Shown here piece by piece: positions 58,107-64,000 of a stretch of DNA of 64,000 nt. Positions within the stretch are counted from its first letter, which is position 1. Each line of letters begins with the position of its first letter. The position numbers and the translations under genes are program-made. The notes beneath the pieces were generated by a model that saw only the letters and a list, made by a program, of their open reading frames with translations, was not told the DNA's origin and searched no databases. Source of the stretch: DATFQE01 sp963739085 (lineage in GTDB: Bacteria; Actinomycetota; Thermoleophilia; Gaiellales; Gaiellaceae); assembly GCA_963739085.1 (NCBI GenBank), contig CAVTZA010000007.1:248001-312000 (forward strand), in the 5' to 3' direction.

Positions 58107-59158
58107 GGGCCGCGCGACTCCGCCGGCCTGCGTGCCTGCAGGCCCCAACTCGCCGCCGCGACTAGACCGAGGCAGATCGTCGGCACCATCGTCAGGAAGC
58201 GGAAGACGAGCACGGCCGCGACGACGCCGGCGTTGTTGCCGCCGAAGCCGATCAGCGTCGCGGTGAGGCTGAGCTCGACGACGCCGATGCCGCCCGGAGT
58301 GATCGGGATGCTCCCGAGCAGGCGGGCAAGCGCCCACGCGGCGAACGCCTCCTCCACCGAGACCTGTGACGCCGGGACCTGCAGGGCTCGCAGCGCGACG
58401 AGCAACACGACGAAGACGGTCAGGCTGCCCGCGAGCGTCGTGAGCGTGAGCAGGTGCCAGCGCCGCTTGAGCAGGTCGACGACGTCGGCGCGGAACCGCT
58501 CGAAGTTGCGCCTCCCCCACGCCACGGGCTCACGGCGGAACTTCCCGCGCACCCAGGTCGCGCCGCGCGCGGCGGCGTCTCCGATCTCGCCGGCGGCGCG
58601 CTTGCTGTAGAGAACGAGGACGAGCGCTCCGACGACGACTCCGAGGATGGCCACCCCGACGAACGCCGCCGTCGCGAGCAGGGCGGTCTCCTCCCCCACG
58701 ACCACCAGCAGGAACAGCGCCACGATCGGATAGAGGAGGTTCGCCAGCTGATTCCAGAGGCTCACGAGCGTGGCTGCCCGCGCGATCGACCCCGGCTGGA
58801 AGCCCCAGCGGCGGAGAATCCCGTACGCCCCGGCGATCCCGACGGCCGCGCCGCCTGGAACGACGATCGAGAGGGCGGTCGACGCCTGCGTCATCAGCAG
58901 CGCCGGCCAGAAGCGCAGGCCGGGGAGCAGCACGAGCCAGGGGGGCGCGAAGGTCGCGAGGTTGAGCGCAGTGACGGCGAGGAGCGCCAGGATCCATTCC
59001 CAGGAGAGGTCCTTCACGACGTCCCACACGTCGCGGTAGTCGGCGATCTTCGGGAGGAAGTACGCGAACGTGACTACGACGAGCACGAGGCCGACCACGC
59101 CGAGCAGGTGGCGCTTCATGAACCGCCGCCGCGCCGGTTGTTCCTCGATCGTGCTCAC
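58103..59158 (-). CDS. LPG-synthase-TM/UPF0104-type membrane protein (flippase-like), second paralogue
   Basis: 351 residues, about eight helices. Family marks: LMTQASTALSIVVPGGAAVG (about 90-110) and GSIPITPGGIGVVELSLTAT (about 285-305), as in the membrane half of MprF. The first part starts STIEEQPARRRFMKRHLLGV. Likely lipid translocation across the inner membrane. Paired with the Vps62-like membrane protein downstream. Differs from the paralogue at 11903 in sequence and context. Confidence 0.82.
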   Translation of the reverse strand: MSTIEEQPARRRFMKRHLLGVVGLVLVVVTFAYFLPKIADYRDVWDVVKDLSWEWILALLAVTALNLATFAPPWLVLLPGLRFWPALLMTQASTALSIVVPGGAAVGIAGAYGILRRWGFQPGSIARAATLVSLWNQLANLLYPIVALFLLVVVGEETALLATAAFVGVAILGVVVGALVLVLYSKRAAGEIGDAAARGATWVRGKFRREPVAWGRRNFERFRADVVDLLKRRWHLLTLTTLAGSLTVFVVLLVALRALQVPASQVSVEEAFAAWALARLLGSIPITPGGIGVVELSLTATLIGFGGNNAGVVAAVLVFRFLTMVPTICLGLVAAASWGLQARRPAESRGP

Positions 59159-59190
59159 TGGCCTAGACCTCGAATGAGAGCATCCGCCCG

Positions 59191-59694
59191 ATGAAGGAGC
59201 GACTTCGACGCCTGCTCTTCGGCTCCCCCGAGAGCATGGCCGGGACGGTCTACGGGACGATCGTCGTCCTGGCCACTCTCACTGCGGGCTCGGCGGGCAA
59301 GCAGGGCGCCGCCTGGGAGCTGGCGACAGTCGTCGCGGTCACCGTAATCGTGCTCTGGGTCGCCCACTTCTACTCCCATGCGCTCGCGGAGAGCCTCGAG
59401 CGCGGCCGGCGGCTCGACCGGGCCGAGCTGGTCTCGGTCGCGCGCCGTGAGCTGGCGATCCCGGCGGCGGCGGCCGCGCCCGTCGCCGTGCTCGTCCTCG
59501 GCGCGCTCGGCGTCCTGCGCGAACAGACTGCGATCTGGCTCGCGATCACCATCGGGATCGCAACCCTCGCCGTCGAGGGCGCCCGCTTCGCCTCGCTGGA
59601 AAAGGTGAGCCGCGGCTGGAGGGTCGCCGTCGTCGCCCTCAACATCTTGCTCGGCCTCTCGATCGTGGGGCTAAAGGTCCTACTGTCCCACTAA
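59191..59694 (+). CDS. Four-helix membrane protein, unknown
   Basis: 167 residues from ATG 59191. Helices at about 17-38 (MAGTVYGTIVVLATLTAGSA), 43-66, 88-108 and 112-165, with SHALAESLERGRRLDRAELV in a cytosolic loop. The pattern recalls VIT1-like or TMEM175-like small membrane families, but I cannot assign it. Convergent with the next gene (stops overlap by 15 bases). Confidence 0.6.
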   Translation: MKERLRRLLFGSPESMAGTVYGTIVVLATLTAGSAGKQGAAWELATVVAVTVIVLWVAHFYSHALAESLERGRRLDRAELVSVARRELAIPAAAAAPVAVLVLGALGVLREQTAIWLAITIGIATLAVEGARFASLEKVSRGWRVAVVALNILLGLSIVGLKVLLSH

Positions 59695-60961
59695 CTGAGC
59701 CTTCTCGGCCGCGTACTCCTCCTCCGTGAGGACGCCCTGCTCGCGGAGACGTCCGAGGCGCTCGAGCGCGTCGAAGCGATCCACCTGCTCGACCTCGTGC
59801 TCGGTCTCCTTCCAGCGGAGCCGCTGGACGCCCCCCCGAAGGCTGGCGCCGAGGTTCGGGGGCGGCGCGTCCGGGAACTCGCGGGCAGTATGCCGCCGGA
59901 GGATCTCGACCCCGACGAACAGCAGGATCGCGGCGGCGAGCATCAGCGGGACCCGCGTGGTCTGCACGGTCGGCCGCCACCAGATCAGCAGGAGGAAGAG
60001 CAGCGCGGCCACGCCAAAGGCGATCTCGGGTCGGGCGAGGTATGAGCGCCAGCCCCCGCCGCGTGGCGACGCCGCTGCGGGAAGGCCCGACGAGCCAGTT
60101 CGCGAAGAGCACGATCACGCCCAGCCCCAGAAGCGTCAGACCGCCGTCGCGAAGCTGTGACGTCAGGATGTCCCACGCGTCGTTCGCGGCCGGCTTCACC
60201 GAGTCGGCCTTGACGAGCGAGTCGACGAGATACGTGCCGCCGACCGAGCGGACGATCAGGACCACGAGGCCGGCCAGGATGGAACCGAACGCGATCATCC
60301 TCAGGATCGAGCGGCGGCGGCCTCGCGCCAGCCAGAAGGCGACGGCCCACAGCGCCAGAGGAACGAGCCAGAGCCACATGCCGAGCACCTTCAGCAGCTG
60401 GGTCAGGTCCTGCGCCGTCTCCAGCTGATCCGCCTTCATGATCTCGACCCGGCCGGCGTCGGGCCCGAGCCGCTGGGCGACGTTGCCGACGATTGCCACC
60501 TGGTCGCCGAGCTGGATCACGAGCGGCCGCAGGTCGAGGATCACCGCACCGTTCTCGGTGCTGACCCCGCGAACGTCGTCGTCGAGGACTCTCAGCAGCT
60601 GTTGATGCGCGCGCGTGATCGAGTTCACCCACAGCTGCTGGACGCGCGGGCGCTCCAGCAGTCGCACGGCGGCTCGGTCGGAGAACTCGCGGAGGCCCGC
60701 CGCCGCCGGCCCTGCAAGGCCCTTGGTCTCCGGCGGCAGCCGCTGCTCCAGCTCCTTGGTCACGTCGACGTTCGTGTACAGCGCGTCGACCAGCGAGGCG
60801 GCCACCTGCTCGCGTACCTGGTCGTCCTGGATGAGCTCGCCCGCGGTGTTGCTCACCGTCTCCGTGTCCAGCCCCTGGAAGCGGATGTAGCCCGCGAGCA
60901 GGCTGAGGAAGACGAAGAGGACCCCGAGGACGACCAGGATCCGTGCGGCGATCATTCGCAC
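59680..60961 (-). CDS. Membrane protein with C-terminal SHOCT motif, frameshifted
   Basis: From ATG 60961: MRMIAARILVVLGVLFVFLS (helix), a large external helical domain (about 30-190: LPPETKGLAGPAAAGLREFS), three helices at about 195-290, then in the next frame (after about 60045) MAALLFLLLIWWRPTVQTTR and a cytosolic tail ending LERLGRLREQGVLTEEEYAA, the SHOCT signature. About 425 residues. An indel in GCGCCAGCCCCCGCC is inferred. Function unknown. Confidence 0.68.
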
Positions 60962-61049
60962 GCGGCCTTTATCGCAGGCCGCGGTCCGCTTTCAATCACA
61001 CCAACGGGGTGAAAAGGTCGAACAATGCAAATCGGCTAGCTCGGGGAAA

Positions 61050-61766
61050 ATCCTCTACGTCGGCCATGCGACCGTCCTGATCGAGCTCGACGGCGTCCGT
61101 CTGCTGACCGACCCCGTGCTGCGCACCCGCATCGGGCACCTGTGGCGGCGGGTGCCCCTCGACCTCACGGAGGTGGGGGCAGGTGTGGATGCGGTGCTCC
61201 TCTCGCACGTCCATTACGACCATCTCGACCGCCCGTCGCTGCGCCAGCTGGGCACGGAGGTGACGCTCGTCGTCCCCCGGAGCGCCGGCCGCGCCCTGCG
61301 CGGCTTCTCGGACGTGCGCGAGGTCGACGTGGGCGACGAGATCAAGTTCGGCGACGTGACCGTCCACGCCACCCCGGCCGAGCACCGCAGCGCCAGGCTC
61401 GCGCTGAGGACGGCGCCGTCGCTCGGCTTCGTCGTCTCGGGGTCGCGCCGGATCTACTTCGCCGGCGACACCGACCTGTTCGAGGGGATGAACGCGCTCG
61501 CCGGCTCGCTCGATGTCGCGCTGCTGCCCGTCGCCGGCTGGGGGCCCAAGGTCGGCCCGGGCCACCTCGATCCGCTGCGCGCGGCACAGGCGCTGCGCAT
61601 GCTCCGCCCGCGCATCGCGGTGCCGATCCATTGGGGCACGCTGACCCTGCCGACCAAGCGCGCGTCGGCCGAGCCGCCTGAAGAGTTCCGCCGCCACGCG
61701 GCCGAGCTCGCACCCGGGGTAGAAGTCCGAATCCTCGAGCCCGGCGAGGCCCTCGCGCTCACCTGA
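61050..61766 (+). CDS. Metallo-beta-lactamase-fold hydrolase (UlaG/YtkL-like)
   Basis: MBL protein of the L-ascorbate-lactonase/UPF0173-like branch. Conserved start ILYVGHATVLIELDGVRLLT, metal ligands SHVHYDHLDRPSL (HxHxDH), ATPAEHRSARLALR, YFAGDTDLFEGM, and VPIHWGTL near the end. About 238 residues. The conserved N-terminus begins at 61050 without an ATG/GTG/TTG in frame. The first usual start is GTG 61116, which would remove the first strand. A small indel after ATG 61025 or a rare start is likely. Substrate unknown. Confidence 0.72.
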   Translation: MLYVGHATVLIELDGVRLLTDPVLRTRIGHLWRRVPLDLTEVGAGVDAVLLSHVHYDHLDRPSLRQLGTEVTLVVPRSAGRALRGFSDVREVDVGDEIKFGDVTVHATPAEHRSARLALRTAPSLGFVVSGSRRIYFAGDTDLFEGMNALAGSLDVALLPVAGWGPKVGPGHLDPLRAAQALRMLRPRIAVPIHWGTLTLPTKRASAEPPEEFRRHAAELAPGVEVRILEPGEALALT

Positions 61767-61844
61767 GCGTTTCACACGAAGTAAACATTTGCGCCCGCAA
61801 GTCTTTGCGCTTACGGTTCCGGTGGGGTCAGGACGGAGGAAGCG

Positions 61845-64000
61845 TTGTCGCCGCAGGGCGTCCAAAGCCGATCGGGCAGAAAAGCCTCGGCCCGGTCGGG
61901 CCAGCAAGCTGCGTTCGAAGTGCTGCGATCGAAGCTGGACGTCCCGCAGCCCCGGGCGGGCATCGTCGAGCGGACCGGCGTCGTGGAGCGCCTGTCGCGC
62001 GGAACGCAGCGGGCGCTTCGTCAGCGTCGTCGCCCCTCCCGGCTACGGCAAGACGACCGCGCTCGGCCAGTGGGCCGCCGCAGACGGACGCCGATTTGCG
62101 TGGGTCTCGCTCGACCATCGCGACAACGACCCCGTCGTTTTGCTCACGTACGTTGCGGAGGCCCTGAACGCCGACGGCGAGATCAAGCCCGCCGTCTTCA
62201 AGGCAATCAGAGGGGCGGGCGACTCGCTGTGGGCGCGCGGCCTTCCTCGCCTGGGCGCGGCGCTCGCCTCCTGCAAGGAGCCGGTCGTCATCGTCCTCGA
62301 CGACGTGCACGAGCTGGCCAACAACGAGTGCCTCGACGCGCTCACCGCGCTGATGCTGCACGTCCAGGCGGGCTCGACACTCGTGCTCTCCGGGCGGTCG
62401 AGGCGCGCCTCGGGCTCCCGAGGCTCCGCGCCGACGGGGAGCTGCTCGAGCTCGGCCCCGCAGGGCTGGCGCTGAACGACGCCGAGGCGGAGGCGCTGCT
62501 CCACGGCGCCGGCGTCGACGTCAGCGAGCAGGAGGCGAAGAGCCTCAACGAGCACGCCGAGGGCTGGGCCGCGGGTCTCTACCTCGCCGCCCTGGCGCTC
62601 GGTGGGGATACGACCGCGCTCGCAGGGTTCGGCGGCGACGATCGCTTCGTCACCGACTACCTCCGCTCCGAGCACCTCGCCAGGCTTGATTCCGACGAGA
62701 TCGAGTTCCTGAGCAGGACGTCCGTGCTCGACCGGATGAGCGGCCCGCTGTGCGACGCGGTCCTCGAGCGCAGCGACTCCGCGCTGCGGCTCGAGGCGAT
62801 CGCGGCGGACAACCTGTTCGTCATTCCGCTCGACCACAAGCGCGTGTGGTTCCGCTACCACCACCTCTTCAAGGAGATGCTCGCCGGCGAGCTGCGGCGG
62901 CGCGAGCCGGAGCTCGTGGCCGGACTGAACCGGCGTGCGGCCACCTGGTGCGAGGCGAACGGCGACCCGGAGGCGGCGATTGAGTACTGGGCCGCGGCCA
63001 TGGAGTTCGACGAGGTCGCGCGCCTGCTCACGTCGCTCGCATTTCCTCTGTACCGCACGGGCCGGGTCACGACCCTCGAGCGCTGGCTCGAGCTCTTCGA
63101 CGACGACCGGCTGCTCGACGCGCACCCGGCGGTGGCGGTCGTCGGCACCTGGATCCACGCACTGAGAGGGCGCCCCGAGACGGCCGAGCGGTGGGCGGTT
63201 GCCGTGCAGTCGTCGTCCTCGACGACTCCGATGCCGGACGGCAGCCCGCGCGAGGCGTGGGCGGCGACGGTGCAGGCGCTGATGTGCCGTCGCGGCATCG
63301 AGCAGATGGGCAGGGACGCCGAGCGCGCCGTCATGGAGCTCGGTGACGACAGCCCCTGGATGCCGATCTCGTTGGTGCTGCAGGGTGTCGCCCTCCTGCT
63401 CGCAGGCGACGCGGCCGCGGCCGAGCCGGCGCTCGCGCGAGCCGCCGAGGCCGCCGACGCGCTCGGCGGCATCTACGCCGGCGTCGTGGCGCACTGCGAG
63501 CTCGCCCTGCTCGCACTCGCGCGCGACGACCTCGAGGCGGCCGACGAGAGCGTCCGCGTGGCGAACGCCCTCGTCGAGGACGCGCGGTCGCCCGACTACG
63601 TCGTGACCGGGCTCCTGCTGGCGGCCACGGCGCGGCTCGCGATCGCTCGTGGCCAGGGAGCGCAGGCACGTCAGACGCTCGTGGCCGCACAGCGGGTCCG
63701 TCCCCAGTTGACGCACGCGATTTCGTGGTTCGCGGTCCAGACGCAGCTCGAGCTCGCCAAGGCTCACCTCGCGCTCGCGGACGGCAGAGGCGCGGCGACC
63801 CTCTACCACGAGGCCGACGAGATCCTCCGCCGGCGACCCCGGCTCGGCACCCTCGCCGACGAGGCCGAGCAGATCCGTGCTCAGCTGACGACCGCGGCCG
63901 ACCAGGCATCGGGCTGGGCCTCGACCCTCACCGCCGCGGAACTGCGCCTGCTGCCGCTGCTCACGACGCACCTCTCGTTCCGCGAGATCGCCGAGCGGCT
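61845..64000 (+). CDS. MalT-like LuxR-family regulator (large ATP-binding), frameshifted and cut by window end
   Basis: From TTG 61845 with GGAGGA upstream: FEVLRSKLDVPQPRAGIVER is the usual start. Then the P-loop VVAPPGYGKTTALGQWAAAD, Walker B VVIVLDDVHELANNECLDAL, helical domains (LNEHAEGWAAGLYLAALALG, FRYHHLFKEMLAGELRRREP) and TPR-like repeats to about 63900. The first helix of the C-terminal LuxR domain (LTAAELRLLPLLTTHLSFRE) is just visible. Frame changes near 62000 (one extra base) and 62395 (one missing). An ATP-dependent transcription activator responding to an unknown ligand. Confidence 0.85.
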   Translation, partial: MSPQGVQSRSGRKASARSGQQAAFEVLRSKLDVPQPRAGIVERTGVVERLSRGTQRALRQRRRPSRLRQDDRARPVGRRRRTPICVGLARPSRQRPRRFAHVRCGGPERRRRDQARRLQGNQRGGRLAVGARPSSPGRGARLLQGAGRHRPRRRARAGQQRVPRRAHRADAARPGGLDTRALRAVEARLGLPRLRADGELLELGPAGLALNDAEAEALLHGAGVDVSEQEAKSLNEHAEGWAAGLYLAALALGGDTTALAGFGGDDRFVTDYLRSEHLARLDSDEIEFLSRTSVLDRMSGPLCDAVLERSDSALRLEAIAADNLFVIPLDHKRVWFRYHHLFKEMLAGELRRREPELVAGLNRRAATWCEANGDPEAAIEYWAAAMEFDEVARLLTSLAFPLYRTGRVTTLERWLELFDDDRLLDAHPAVAVVGTWIHALRGRPETAERWAVAVQSSSSTTPMPDGSPREAWAATVQALMCRRGIEQMGRDAERAVMELGDDSPWMPISLVLQGVALLLAGDAAAAEPALARAAEAADALGGIYAGVVAHCELALLALARDDLEAADESVRVANALVEDARSPDYVVTGLLLAATARLAIARGQGAQARQTLVAAQRVRPQLTHAISWFAVQTQLELAKAHLALADGRGAATLYHEADEILRRRPRLGTLADEAEQIRAQLTTAADQASGWASTLTAAELRLLPLLTTHLSFREIAER

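Overview
This is a high-GC chromosomal segment of an actinobacterium. A WhiG/FliA-type sigma factor, an actinobacterial Vms1-like release factor, a UdgX-type uracil-DNA glycosylase and small DUF6510- and DUF6325-like proteins all point to Actinomycetota. The gene style (dense, short overlaps, many GTG/TTG starts) suits the class Thermoleophilia (Gaiellales/Solirubrobacterales), but that placement is inference. There are three tRNA genes (Cys, Gly, Trp), no rRNA operon and no CRISPR array.

Layout. 1-9 kb: truncated MFS pump, FtsX-type permease, CGNR regulator divergent from a secreted protein, O-antigen-ligase-like membrane protein, ComEC-like hydrolase, citrate synthase. 9-19 kb: molybdenum oxidoreductase/flavin reductase/zinc protein operon, GDPD plus flippase-like pair, Erm-like rRNA methyltransferase, MocR regulator with MFS pump and hydrolase, collagen-like secreted protein, integrase remnant. 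19-39 kb: mostly housekeeping (tRNA-Cys, UdgX, GAF-PAS histidine kinase, RpiB, glycogen debranching enzyme, tRNA-Gly, RNase HI, aldehyde dehydrogenase, EF-G-like GTPase, sigma factor, two-component pair).

38.9-47.7 kb is an 8.7-kb island bounded by a 32-bp direct repeat of the 3' end of tRNA-Trp, with TTGGTAAC-type repeats in opposite orientation inside each end. It has two gene blocks diverging from about 43.3 kb. Its contents are small unknown proteins, two ribbon-helix-helix-like proteins, a possible replication-type DNA-binding protein and a cation diffusion facilitator. I see no integrase in it. A leader-RNA-like block occurs twice, before the cation transporter and before the next membrane protein. 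Just beyond the right end lie a VOC protein, a TIR-membrane-WD40 protein and a secreted subtilisin-like protease. 52.5-64 kb returns to chromosome: antiporter, ParB-like protein, MltG, membrane proteins, a metallo-beta-lactamase-fold hydrolase and the start of a MalT-like LuxR regulator cut by the window end.

Two families of short repeats with inverted ends are present: two copies with CTAGGAGGG-type termini sitting directly on stop codons, and a tandem pair of 165-bp palindromic units next to the EF-G-like gene. About fifteen genes, including core ones such as citrate synthase and MltG, are split by single-base frameshifts, mostly fitting one extra base. This looks more like residual assembly indels than mass gene decay, so these genes are annotated across both frames.
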